In this document: in pieces, positions 24,828 through 38,357 of the stretch
Layout of the letters: every line of letters begins with the position of its first letter
Position numbering within the stretch: the stretch's first letter is position 1
NCBI GenBank assembly: GCA_916048095.2
Contig: OU696581.1
Coordinates: forward strand, 5,179,445-5,243,444
DNA length: 64,000 nt
Direction of reading: 5' to 3'
Source of the DNA: Sacculina carcini
Taxonomy: Eukaryota > Arthropoda > Thecostraca > Sacculinidae
Notes under the pieces: generated by a model
What the model saw: only the letters and a program-made list of their open reading frames with translations
What the model was told of the DNA's origin: nothing
Databases searched by the model: none
Translations under genes and position numbers: made by a program

Positions 24828-27800
24828 AATTCATCCAATTTATTTCGATTATTTGTGTGTAGAGTTTAGTGTTGAGTGAAGAAAGTTATTACCTGGCTGG
24901 GATTCGAACCGAGGTCCTCGGGGTTCGAGCAGAGTCTTACGCGGTCCGGCCATTGTAGATGTTCAAGAGAGATGGTTTATATGTGGTATATATAGTGCGT
25001 AAGCACGAGTGTACAATTAATTTTCTTTATTTTCTTTATTTTCTTTATTTTCTTTATTTTCTTTATTTTCTATATTTTATTTATTTTATTTATTTTATTT
25101 ATTTTCTTTATTTTCTTTATTTTCTTTATTTTCTTTATTTCCTTTATTTTCTTTATTTTCTTTATTTTCTTTATTTTCTTTATTTTCTTTATTTTCTTTA
25201 TTTTCTTTATTCTCTTTATTTTCTTTATTTTCTTTATTTTCTTTATTTTCTTTATTGTCTTTATTTTCTTTATTTTCTTTATTTTCTTTATTTTCTTTAT
25301 TTTCTTTATTTTCTTTATTTTCTTTATTTTCTTTATTTTCTATATTTTCTTTATTTTCTTTATTTTCTTTATTTTCTTTATTTTCTTTATTTTCTTTATT
25401 TTCTTTATTTTCTTTATTTTCTTTATTTTCTTTAATTCATCCAATTTATTTCGATTATTTGTGTGTAGAGTTTAGTGTTGAGTGAAGAAAGTTATTACCT
25501 GGCTGGGATTCGAACCGAGGTCCTCGGGGTTCGAGCATGGTCTTACGCGGTCCGGCCATTGTAGATGTTCAAGAGAGATGGTTTATATGTGGTATATATA
25601 GTGCGCAAGCACGAGTGTACAATTAATTTTCTTTATTTTCTTTATTTTCTTTATTTTCTTTATTTTCTTTATTTTCTTTATTGTCTTTATTTTCTTTATT
25701 TTCTTTATTTTCTTTATTTTCTTTATTTTCTTTATTTTCTTTATTTTCTTTATTTTCTTTATTTTCTTTATTTTCTTTATTTTCTTTATTTTCTTTATTT
25801 TCTTTATTTTCTTTATTTTCTTTATTTTCTTTAATTCATCCAATTTATTTCGATTATTTGTGTGTAGAGTTTAGTGTTGAGTGAAGAAAGTTATTACCTG
25901 GCTGGGATTCGAACCGAGGTCCTCGGGGTTCGAGCAGGGTCTTACGCGGTCCGGCCATTGTAGATGTTCAAGAGAGATGGTTTATATGTGGTATATATAG
26001 TGCGCAAGCACGAGTGTACAATTAATTTTCTTTATTTTCTTTATTTTCTTTATTTTCTTTATTGTCTTTATTGTCTTTATTTTCTTTATTTTCTTTATTT
26101 TCTTTATTTTCTTTATTTTCTTTATTTTCTTTATTTTCTTTATTTTCTTTATTTTCTTTATTTTCTTTATTTTCTTTATTCTCTTTATTTTCTTTATTTT
26201 CTTTATTTTCTTTATTTTCTTTATTTTCTTTATTTTCTTTAATTCATCCAATTTATTTCGATTATTTGTGTGTAGAGTTTAGTGTTGAGTGAAGAAAGTT
26301 ATTACCTGGCTGGGATTCGAACCGAGGTCCTCGGGGTTCGAGCAGAGTCTTACGCGGTCCGGCCATTGTAGATGTTCAAGAGAGATGGTTTATATGTGGT
26401 ATATATAGTGCGCAAGCACGAGTGTACAATTAATTTTCTTTATTTTCTTTATTTTCTATATTTTCTATATTTTCTATATTTTCTTTATTTTCTTTATTTT
26501 CTTTATTTTCTTTATTTTCTTTATTTTCTTTATTTTCTTTATTTTCTTTATTTTCTTTATTTTCTTTATTTTCTTTATTTTCTTTATTTTCTTTATTTTC
26601 TTTATTTTCTTTATTTTCTTTATTTTCTTTATTTTCTTTATTTTCTTTAATTCATCCAATTTATTTCGATTATTTGTGTGTAGAGTTTAGTGTTGAGTGA
26701 AGAAAGTTATTACCTGGCTGGGATTCGAACCGAGGTCCTCGGGGTTCGAGCAGAGTCTTACGCGGTCCGGCCATTGTAGATGTTCAAGAGAGATGGTTTA
26801 TATGTGGTATATATAGTGCGCAAGCACGAGTGTACAATTAATTTTCTTTATTTTCTTTATTTTCTTTATTTTCTTTATTTTCTTTATTGTCTTTATTTTC
26901 TTTATTTTCTTTATTTTCTTTATTTTCTTTATTTTCTTTATTTTCTTTATTTTCTTTGTTTTCTTTGTTTTCTTTATTTTCTTTATTTTCTTTATTTTCT
27001 TTATTTTCTTTATTTTCTTTAATTCATCCAATTTATTTCGATTATTTGTGTATAGAGTTTAGTGTTGAGTGAAGAAAGTTATTACCTGGCTGGGATTCGA
27101 ACCGAGGTCCTCGGGGTTCGAGCAGTCTTACGCGGTCCGGCCATTGTAGATGTTCAAGAGAGATGGTTTATATGTGGTATATATAGTGCGCAAGCACGAG
27201 TGTACAATTAATTTTCTTTATTTTCTTTATTTTCTTTATTTTCTTTATTTTCTTTATTTTCTTTATTGTCTTTATTTTCTTTATTTTCTTTATTTTCTTT
27301 ATTTTCTTTATTTTCTTTATTTTCTTTATTTTCTTTATTTTCTTTGTTTTCTTTATTTTCTTTATTTTCTTTATTTTCTTTATTTTCTTTATTTTCTTTA
27401 TTTTCTTTATTTTCTTTAATTCATCCAATTTATTTCGATTATTTGTGTGTAGAGTTTAGTGTTGAGTGAAGAAAGTTATTACCTGGCTGGGATTCGAACC
27501 GAGGTCCTCGGGGTTCGAGCAGAGTCTTACGCGGTCCGGCCATTGTAGATGTTCAAGAGAGATGGTTTATATGTGGTATATATAGTGCGTAAGCACGAGT
27601 GTACAATTAATTTTCTTTATTTTCTTTATTTTCTTTATTTTCTTTATTTTCTTTATTTTATTTATTTTATTTATTTTATTTATTTTATTTATTTTCTTTA
27701 TTTTCTTTATTTTCTTTATTTTCTTTATTTCCTTTATTTTCTTTATTTTCTTTATTTTCTTTATTTTCTTTATTTTCTTTATTTTCTTTATTTTCTTTAT

Positions 27801-30800
27801 TTTCTTTATTTTCTTTATTTTCTTTATTTTCTTTATTTTCTTTATTTTCTTTATTTTCTTTATTTTCTTTATTTTCTTTAATTCATCCAATTTATTTCGA
27901 TTATTTGTGTGTAGAGTTTAGTGTTGAGTGAAGAAAGTTATTACCTGGCTGGGATTCGAACCGAGGTCCTCGGGGTTCGAGCAGAGTCTTACGCGGTCCG
28001 GCCATTGTAGATGTTCAAGAGAGATGGTTTATATGTGGTATATATAGTGCGCAAGCACGAGTGTACAATTAATTTTCTTTATTTTCTTTATTTTCTTTAT
28101 TTTCTTTATTTTCTTTATTGTCTTTATTTTCTTTATTTTCTTTATTTTCTTTATTTTCTTTATTTTCTTTATTTTCTTTGTTTTCTTTGTTTTCTTTATT
28201 TTCTTTATTTTCTTTATTTTCTTTATTTTCTTTATTTTCTTTATTTTCTTTAATTCATCCAATTTATTTCGATTATTTGTGTATAGAGTTTAGTGTTGAG
28301 TGAAGAAAGTTATTACCTGGCTGGGATTCGAACCGAGGTCCTCGGGGTTCGAGCAGTCTTACGCGGTCCGGCCATTATAGATGTTCAAGAGAGATGGTTT
28401 ATATGTGGTATATATAGTGCGCAAGCACGAGTGTACAATTAATTTTCTTTATTTTCTTTATTTTCTTTATTTTCTTTATTTTCTTTATTTTCTTTATTGT
28501 CTTTATTTTCTTTATTTTCTTTATTTTCTTTATTTTCTTTATTTTCTTTATTTTCTTTATTTTCTTTATTTTCTTTGTTTTCTTTATTTTCTTTATTTTC
28601 TTTATTTTCTTTAATTCATCCAATTTATTTCGATTATTTGTGTGTAGAGTTTAGTGTTGAGTGAAGAAAGTTATTACCTGGCTGGGATTCGAACCGAGGT
28701 CCTCGGGGTTCGAGCAGAGTCTTACGCGGTCCGGCCATTGTAGATGTTCAAGAGAGATGGTTTATATGTGGTATATATAGTGCGTAAGCACGAGTGTACA
28801 ATTAATTTTCTTTATTTTCTTTATTTTATTTATTTTATTTATTTTATTTATTTTATTTATTTTCTTTATTTTCTTTATTTTCTTTATTTTCTTTATTTCC
28901 TTTATTTTCTTTATTTTCTTTATTTTCTTTATTTTCTTTATTTTCTTTATTTTCTTTATTTTCTTTATTCTCTTTATTTTCTTTATTTTCTTTATTTTCT
29001 TTATTGTCTTTATTTTCTTTATTTTCTTTATTTTCTTTATTTTCTTTATTTTCTTTATTTTCTTTATTTTCTTTATTTTCTTTATTTTCTATATTTTCTT
29101 TATTTTCTTTATTTTCTTTATTTTCTTTATTTTCTTTATTTTCTTTATTTTCTTTATTTTCTTTAATTCATCCAATTTATTTCGATTATTTGTGTGTAGA
29201 GTTTAGTGTTGAGTGAAGAAAGTTATTACCTGGCTGGGATTCGAACCGAGGTCCTCGGGGTTCGAGCATGGTCTTACGCGGTCCGGCCATTGTAGATGTT
29301 CAAGAGAGATGGTTTATATGTGGTATATATAGTGCGCAAGCACGAGTGTACAATTAATTTTCTTTATTTTCTTTATTTTCTTTATTTTCTTTATTTTCTT
29401 TATTTTCTTTATTGTCTTTATTTTCTTTATTTTCTTTATTTTCTTTATTTTCTTTATTTTCTTTATTTTCTTTATTTTCTTTATTTTCTTTATTTTCTTT
29501 ATTTTCTTTATTTTCTTTATTTTCTTTATTTTCTTTATTTTCTTTATTTTCTTTATTTTCTTTAATTCATCCAATTTATTTCGATTATTTGTGTGTAGAG
29601 TTTAGTGTTGAGTGAAGAAAGTTATTACCTGGCTGGGATTCGAACCGAGGTCCTCGGGGTTCGAGCAGGGTCTTACGCGGTCCGGCCATTGTAGATGTTC
29701 AAGAGAGATGGTTTATATGTGGTATATATAGTGCGCAAGCACGAGTGTACAATTAATTTTCTTTATTTTCTTTATTTTCTTTATTTTCTTTATTGTCTTT
29801 ATTGTCTTTATTTTCTTTATTTTCTTTATTTTCTTTATTTTCTTTATTTTCTTTATTTTCTTTATTTTCTTTATTTTCTTTATTTTCTTTATTCTCTTTA
29901 TTTTCTTTATTTTCTTTATTTTCTTTATTTTCTTTATTTTCTTTATTTTCTTTAATTCATCCAATTTATTTCGATTATTTGTGTGTAGAGTTTAGTGTTG
30001 AGTGAAGAAAGTTATTACCTGGCTGGGATTCGAACCGAGGTCCTCGGGGTTCGAGCAGGGTCTTACGCGGTCCGGCCATTGTAGATGTTCAAGAGAGATG
30101 GTTTATATGTGGTATATATAGTGCGCAAGCACGAGTGTACAATTAATTTTCTTTATTTTCTTTATTTTCTTTATTTTCTATATTTTCTATATTTTCTTTA
30201 TTTTCTTTATTTTCTTTATTTTCTTTATTTTCTTTATTTTCTTTATTTTCTTTATTTTCTTTATTTTCTTTATTTTCTTTATTTTCTTTATTTTCTTTAT
30301 TTTCTTTATTTTCTTTAATTCATCCAATTTATTTCGATTATTTGTGTGTAGAGTTTAGTGTTGAGTGAAGAAAGTTATTACCTGGCTGGGATTCGAACCG
30401 AGGTCCTCGGGGTTCGAGCAGAGTCTTACGCGGTCCGGCCATTGTAGATGTTCAAGAGAGATGGTTTATATGTGGTATATATAGTGCGCAAGCACGAGTG
30501 TACAATTAATTTTCTTTATTTTCTTTATTTTCTTTATTTTCTTTATTTTCTTTATTGTCTTTATTTTCTTTATTTTCTTTATTTTCTTTATTTTCTTTAT
30601 TTTCTTTATTTTCTTTATTTTCTTTATTTTCTTTATTTTCTTTGTTTTCTTTGTTTTCTTTATTTTCTTTATTTTCTTTATTTTCTTTATTTTCTTTATT
30701 TTCTTTAATTCATCCAATTTATTTCGATTATTTGTGTGTTGAGTTTAGTGTTGAGTGAAGAAAGTTATTACCTGGCTGGGATTCGAACCGAGGTCCTCGG

Positions 30801-31574
30801 GGTTCGAGCAGTCTTACGCGGTCCGGCCATTATAGATGTTCAAGAGAGATGGTTTATATGTGGTATATATAGTGCGCAAGCACGAGTGTACAATTAATTT
30901 TCTTTATTTTCTTTATTTTCTTTATTTTCTTTATTTTCTTTATTTTCTTTATTGTCTTTATTTTCTTTATTTTCTTTATTTTCTTTATTTTCTTTATTTT
31001 CTTTATTTTCTTTGTTTTCTTTATTTTCTTTATTTTCTTTATTTTCTTTATTTTCTTTATTTTCTTTATTTTCTTTATTTTCTTTAATTCATCCAATTTA
31101 TTTCGATTATTTGTGTGTAGAGTTTAGTGTTGAGTGAAGAAAGTTATTACCTGGCTGGGATTCGAACCGAGGTCCTCGGGGTTCGAGCAGAGTCTTACGC
31201 GGTCCGGCCATTGTAGATGTTCAAGAGAGATGGTTTATATGTGGTATATATAGTGCGCAAGCACGAGTGTACAATTAATTTTCTTTATTTTCTTTATTTT
31301 CTTTATTTTCTATATTTTCTTTATTTTCTTTATTTTCTTTATTTTCTTTATTTTCTTTATTTTCTTTATTTTCTTTATTTTCTTTATTTTCTTTATTTTC
31401 TTTATTTTCTTTATTTTCTTTATTTTCTTTATTTTCTTTATTTTCTTTATTTTCTTTATTTTCTTTATTTTCTTTATTTTCTTTATTTTCTTTATTTTCT
31501 TTATTTTCTTTATTTTCTTTATTTTCTTTATTTTCTTTATTTTCTTTATTTTCTTTATTTTCTTTATTTTCTTT
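24828..31574. repeat. Super higher-order repeat, copy 1 (16 units, about 6.75 kb)
   Basis: Order A-B-C-D-E-F-A-E-F-A-B-C-D-E-F-G, markers 24959, 25565, 25964, 26372, 26780, 27150, 27549, 28011, 28381, 28744, 29296, 29695, 30085, 30448, 30836, 31217. F cores 27150, 28381 and 30836 have GAGCAGTCTTAC, a 2-bp deletion of AG; the last two also have CCATTATAG. Marker 30836 follows GTGTGTTGAG where its sisters have GTGTATAGAG. Confidence 0.9.
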
Positions 31575-34500
31575 AATTCATCCAATTTATTTCGATTATT
31601 TGTGTGTAGAGTTTAGTGTTGAGTGAAGAAAGTTATTACCTGGCTGGGATTCGAACCGAGGTCCTCGGGGTTCGAGCAGAGTCTTACGCGGTCCGGCCAT
31701 TGTAGATGTTCAAGAGAGATGGTTTATATGTGGTATATATAGTGCGTAAGCACGAGTGTACAATTAATTTTCTTTATTTTCTTTATTTTCTTTATTTTCT
31801 TTATTTTCTTTATTTTCTATATTTTATTTATTTTATTTATTTTATTTATTTTCTTTATTTTCTTTATTTTCTTTATTTTCTTTATTTCCTTTATTTTCTT
31901 TATTTTCTTTATTTTCTTTATTTTCTTTATTTTCTTTATTTTCTTTATTTTCTTTATTCTCTTTATTTTCTTTATTTTCTTTATTTTCTTTATTTTCTTT
32001 ATTGTCTTTATTTTCTTTATTTTCTTTATTTTCTTTATTTTCTTTATTTTCTTTATTTTCTTTATTTTCTTTATTTTCTTTATTTTCTATATTTTCTTTA
32101 TTTTCTTTATTTTCTTTATTTTCTTTATTTTCTTTATTTTCTTTATTTTCTTTATTTTCTTTATTTTCTTTAATTCATCCAATTTATTTCGATTATTTGT
32201 GTGTAGAGTTTAGTGTTGAGTGAAGAAAGTTATTACCTGGCTGGGATTCGAACCGAGGTCCTCGGGGTTCGAGCATGGTCTTACGCGGTCCGGCCATTGT
32301 AGATGTTCAAGAGAGATGGTTTATATGTGGTATATATAGTGCGCAAGCACGAGTGTACAATTAATTTTCTTTATTTTCTTTATTTTCTTTATTTTCTTTA
32401 TTTTCTTTATTTTCTTTATTGTCTTTATTTTCTTTATTTTCTTTATTTTCTTTATTTTCTTTATTTTCTTTATTTTCTTTATTTTCTTTATTTTCTTTAT
32501 TTTCTTTATTTTCTTTATTTTCTTTATTTTCTTTATTTTCTTTATTTTCTTTATTTTCTTTATTTTCTTTAATTCATCCAATTTATTTCGATTATTTGTG
32601 TGTAGAGTTTAGTGTTGAGTGAAGAAAGTTATTACCTGGCTGGGATTCGAACCGAGGTCCTCGGGGTTCGAGCAGGGTCTTACGCGGTCCGGCCATTGTA
32701 GATGTTCAAGAGAGATGGTTTATATGTGGTATATATAGTGCGCAAGCACGAGTGTACAATTAATTTTCTTTATTTTCTTTATTTTCTTTATTTTCTTTAT
32801 TGTCTTTATTGTCTTTATTTTCTTTATTTTCTTTATTTTCTTTATTTTCTTTATTTTCTTTATTTTCTTTATTTTCTTTATTTTCTTTATTTTCTTTATT
32901 TTCTTTATTTTCTTTATTTTCTTTATTCTCTTTATTTTCTTTATTTTCTTTATTTTCTTTATTTTCTTTATTTTCTTTATTTTCTTTAATTCATCCAATT
33001 TATTTCGATTATTTGTGTGTAGAGTTTAGTGTTGAGTGAAGAAAGTTATTACCTGGCTGGGATTCGAACCGAGGTCCTCGGGGTTCGAGCAGAGTCTTAC
33101 GCGGTCCGGCCATTGTAGATGTTCAAGAGAGATGGTTTATATGTGGTATATATAGTGCGCAAGCACGAGTGTACAATTAATTTTCTTTATTTTCTTTATT
33201 TTCTTTATTTTCTATATTTTCTATATTTTCTTTATTTTCTTTATTTTCTTTATTTTCTTTATTTTCTTTATTTTCTTTATTTTCTTTATTTTCTTTATTT
33301 TCTTTATTTTCTTTATTTTCTTTATTTTCTTTATTTTCTTTATTTTCTTTATTTTCTTTATTTTCTTTATTTTCTTTATTTTCTTTATTTTCTTTAATTC
33401 ATCCAATTTATTTCGATTATTTGTGTGTAGAGTTTAGTGTTGAGTGAAGAAAGTTATTACCTGGCTGGGATTCGAACCGAGGTCCTCGGGGTTCGAGCAG
33501 AGTCTTACGCGGTCCGGCCATTGTAGATGTTCAAGAGAGATGGTTTATATGTGGTATATATAGTGCGCAAGCACGAGTGTACAATTAATTTTCTTTATTT
33601 TCTTTATTTTCTTTATTTTCTTTATTTTCTTTATTGTCTTTAGTTTCTTTATTTGCTTTATTTTCTTTATTTTCTTTATTTTCTTTATTTTCTTTATTTT
33701 CTTTGTTTTCTTTGTTTTCTTTATTTTCTTTATTTTCTTTATTTTCTTTATTTTCTTTATTTTCTTTAATTCATCCAATTTATTTCGATTATTTGTGTGT
33801 AGAGTTTAGTGTTGAGTGAAGAAAGTTATTACCTGGCTGGGATTCGAACCGAGGTCCTCGGGGTTCGAGCAGTCTTACGCGGTCCGGCCATTATAGATGT
33901 TCAAGAGAGATGGTTTATATGTGGTATATATAGTGCGCAAGCACGAGTGTACAATTAATTTTCTTTATTTTCTTTATTTTCTTTATTTTCTTTATTTTCT
34001 TTATTTTCTTTATTGTCTTTATTTTCTTTATTTTCTTTATTTTCTTTATTTTCTTTATTTTCTTTATTTTCTTTATTTTCTTTATTTTCTTTGTTTTCTT
34101 TATTTTCTTTATTTTCTTTATTTTCTTTATTTTCTTTATTTTCTTTATTTTCTTTATTTTCTTTAATTCATCCAATTTATTTCGATTATTTGTGTGTAGA
34201 GTTTAGTGTTGAGTGAAGAAAGTTATTACCTGGCTGGGATTCGAACCGAGGTCCTCGGGGTTCGAGCAGAGTCTTACGCGGTCCGGCCATTGTAGATGTT
34301 CAAGAGAGATGGTTTATATGTGGTATATATAGTGCGTAAGCACGAGTGTACAATTAATTTTCTTTATTTTCTTTATTTTCTTTATTTTCTTTATTTTCTT
34401 TATTTTATTTATTTTATTTATTTTATTTATTTTATTTATTTTATTTATTTTCTTTATTTTCTTTATTTTCTTTATTTTCTTTATTTCCTTTATTTTCTTT

Positions 34501-37500
34501 ATTTTCTTTATTTTCTTTATTTTCTTTATTTTCTTTATTTTCTTTATTTTCTTTATTTTCTTTATTTTCTTTATTTTCTTTATTTTCTTTATTTTCTTTA
34601 TTTTCTTTATTTTCTTTATTTTCTTTATTTTCTTTAATTCATCCAATTTATTTCGATTATTTGTGTGTAGAGTTTAGTGTTGAGTGAAGAAAGTTATTAC
34701 CTGGCTGGGATTCGAACCGAGGTCCTCGGGGTTCGAGCAGAGTCTTACGCGGTCCGGCCATTGTAGATGTTCAAGAGAGATGGTTTATATGTGGTATATA
34801 TAGTGCGCAAGCACGAGTGTACAATTAATTTTCTTTATTTTCTTTATTTTCTTTATTTTCTTTATTTTCTTTATTGTCTTTATTTTCTTTATTTTCTTTA
34901 TTTTCTTTATTTTCTTTATTTTCTTTATTTTCTTTATTTTCTTTGTTTTCTTTGTTTTCTTTATTTTCTTTATTTTCTTTATTTTCTTTATTTTCTTTAT
35001 TTTCTTTATTTTCTTTAATTCATCCAATTTATTTCGATTATTTGTGTGTAGAGTTTAGTGTTGAGTGAAGAAAGTTATTACCTGGCTGGGATTCGAACCG
35101 AGGTCCTCGGGGTTCGAGCAGTCTTACGCGGTCCGGCCATTATAGATGTTCAAGAGAGATGGTTTATATGTGGTATATATAGTGCGCAAGCACGAGTGTA
35201 CAATTAATTTTCTTTATTTTCTTTATTTTCTTTATTTTCTTTATTTTCTTTATTTTCTTTATTTTCTTTATTTTCTTTATTTTCTTTATTTTCTTTATTT
35301 TCTTTATTTTCTTTATTTTCTTTATTTTCTTTATTTTCTTTGTTTTCTTTATTTTCTTTATTTTCTTTATTTTCTTTAATTCATCCAATTTATTTCGATT
35401 ATTTGTGTGTAGAGTTTAGTGTTGAGTGAAGAAAGTTATTACCTGGCTGGGATTCGAACCGAGGTCCTCGGGGTTCGAGCAGAGTCTTACGCGGTCCGGC
35501 CATTGTAGATGTTCAAGAGAGATGGTTTATATGTGGTATATATAGTGCGTAAGCACGAGTGTACAATTAATTTTCTTTATTTTATTTATTTTATTTATTT
35601 TATTTATTTTATTTATTTTATTTATTTTCTTTATTTTCTTTATTTTCTTTATTTTCTTTATTTCCTTTATTTTCTTTATTTTCTTTATTTTCTTTATTTT
35701 CTTTATTTTCTTTATTTTCTTTATTTTCTTTATTCTCTTTATTTTCTTTATTTTCTTTATTTTCTTTATTTTCTTTATTGTCTTTATTTTCTTTATTTTC
35801 TTTATTTTCTTTATTTTCTTTATTTTCTTTATTTTCTTTATTTTCTTTATTTTCTTTATTTTCTATATTTTCTTTATTTTCTTTATTTTCTTTATTTTCT
35901 TTATTTTCTTTATTTTCTTTATTTTCTTTATTTTCTTTAATTCATCCAATTTATTTCGATTATTTGTGTGTAGAGTTTAGTGTTGAGTGAAGAAAGTTAT
36001 TACCTGGCTGGGATTCGAACCGAGGTCCTCGGGGTTCGAGCATGGTCTTACGCGGTCCGGCCATTGTAGATGTTCAAGAGAGATGGTTTATATGTGGTAT
36101 ATATAGTGCGCAAGCACGAGTGTACAATTAATTTTCTTTATTTTCTTTATTTTCTTTATTTTCTTTATTTTCTTTATTTTCTTTATTGTCTTTATTTTCT
36201 TTATTTTCTTTATTTTCTTTATTTTCTTTATTTTCTTTATTTTCTTTATTTTCTTTATTTTCTTTATTTTCTTTATTTTCTTTATTTTCTTTATTTTCTT
36301 TATTTTCTTTATTTTCTTTATTTTCTTTATTTTCTTTATTTTCTTTAATTCATCCAATTTATTTCGATTATTTGTGTGTAGAGTTTAGTGTTGAGTGAAG
36401 AAAGTTATTACCTGGCTGGGATTCGAACCGAGGTCCTCGGGGTTCGAGCAGGGTCTTACGCGGTCCGGCCATTGTAGATGTTCAAGAGAGATGGTTTATA
36501 TGTGGTATATATAGTGCGCAAGCACGAGTGTACAATTAATTTTCTTTATTTTCTTTATTTTCTTTATTTTCTTTATTGTCTTTATTGTCTTTATTTTCTT
36601 TATTTTCTTTATTTTCTTTATTTTCTTTATTTTCTTTATTTTCTTTATTTTCTTTATTTTCTTTATTTTCTTTATTTTCTTTATTCTCTTTATTTTCTTT
36701 ATTTTCTTTATTTTCTTTATTTTCTTTATTTTCTTTATTTTCTTTAATTCATCCAATTTATTTCGATTATTTGTGTGTAGAGTTTAGTGTTGAGTGAAGA
36801 AAGTTATTACCTGGCTGGGATTCGAACCGAGGTCCTCGGGGTTCGAGCAGGGTCTTACGCGGTCCGGCCATTGTAGATGTTCAAGAGAGATGGTTTATAT
36901 GTGGTATATATAGTGCGCAAGCACGAGTGTACAATTAATTTTCTTTATTTTCTTTATTTTCTTTATTTTCTATATTTTCTATATTTTCTTTATTTTCTTT
37001 ATTTTCTTTATTTTCTTTATTTTCTTTATTTTCTTTATTTTCTTTATTTTCTTTATTTTCTTTATTTTCTTTATTTTCTTTATTTTCTTTATTTTCTTTA
37101 TTTTCTTTAATTCATCCAATTTATTTCGATTATTTGTGTGTAGAGTTTAGTGTTGAGTGAAGAAAGTTATTACCTGGCTGGGATTCGAACCGAGGTCCTC
37201 GGGGTTCGAGCAGAGTCTTACGCGGTCCGGCCATTGTAGATGTTCAAGAGAGATGGTTTATATGTGGTATATATAGTGCGCAAGCACGAGTGTACAATTA
37301 ATTTTCTTTATTTTCTTTATTTTCTTTATTTTCTTTATTTTCTTTATTGTCTTTATTTTCTTTATTTTCTTTATTTTCTTTATTTTCTTTATTTTCTTTA
37401 TTTTCTTTATTTTCTTTATTTTCTTTGTTTTCTTTGTTTTCTTTATTTTCTTTATTTTCTTTATTTTCTTTATTTTCTTTATTTTCTTTAATTCATCCAA

Positions 37501-38357
37501 TTTATTTCGATTATTTGTGTATAGAGTTTAGTGTTGAGTGAAGAAAGTTATTACCTGGCTGGGATTCGAACCGAGGTCCTCGGGGTTCGAGCAGTCTTAC
37601 GCGGTCCGGCCATTATAGATGTTCAAGAGAGATGGTTTATATGTGGTATATATAGTGCGCAAGCACGAGTGTACAATTAATTTTCTTTATTTTCTTTATT
37701 TTCTTTATTTTCTTTATTTTCTTTATTTTCTTTATTGTCTTTATTTTCTTTATTTTCTTTATTTTCTTTATTTTCTTTATTTTCTTTATTTTCTTTGTTT
37801 TCTTTATTTTCTTTATTTTCTTTATTTTCTTTATTTTCTTTATTTTCTTTATTTTCTTTATTTTCTTTAATTCATCCAATTTATTTCGATTATTTGTGTG
37901 TAGAGTTTAGTGTTGAGTGAAGAAAGTTATTACCTGGCTGGGATTCGAACCGAGGTCCTCGGGGTTCGAGCAGGGTCTTACGCGGTCCGGCCATTGTAGA
38001 TGTTCAAGAGAGATGGTTTATATGTGGTATATATAGTGCGCAAGCACGAGTGTACAATTAATTTTCTTTATTTTCTTTATTTTCTTTATTTTCTATATTT
38101 TCTTTATTTTCTTTATTTTCTTTATTTTCTTTATTTTCTTTATTTTCTTTATTTTCTTTATTTTCTTTATTTTCTTTATTTTCTTTATTTTCTTTATTTT
38201 CTTTATTTTCTTTATTTTCTTTATTTTCTTTATTTTCTTTATTTTCTTTATTTTCTTTATTTTCTTTATTTTCTTTATTTTCTTTATTTTCTTTATTTTC
38301 TTTATTTTCTTTATTTTCTTTATTTTCTTTATTTTCTTTATTTTCTTTATTTTCTTT
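31575..38357. repeat. Super higher-order repeat, copy 2 (16 units, about 6.78 kb)
   Basis: Same 16-unit order as copy 1, markers 31706, 32303, 32702, 33119, 33527, 33897, 34296, 34767, 35146, 35509, 36070, 36478, 36877, 37240, 37619, 38000. Offsets to copy 1 are 6,738-6,792 bp and all differ from each other by multiples of 9. The cores kept their length while the tracts slipped by whole repeats. Unit 33527 has private changes in its tract (TTTAGTTTC and TTTGCTTTA). Confidence 0.9.
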
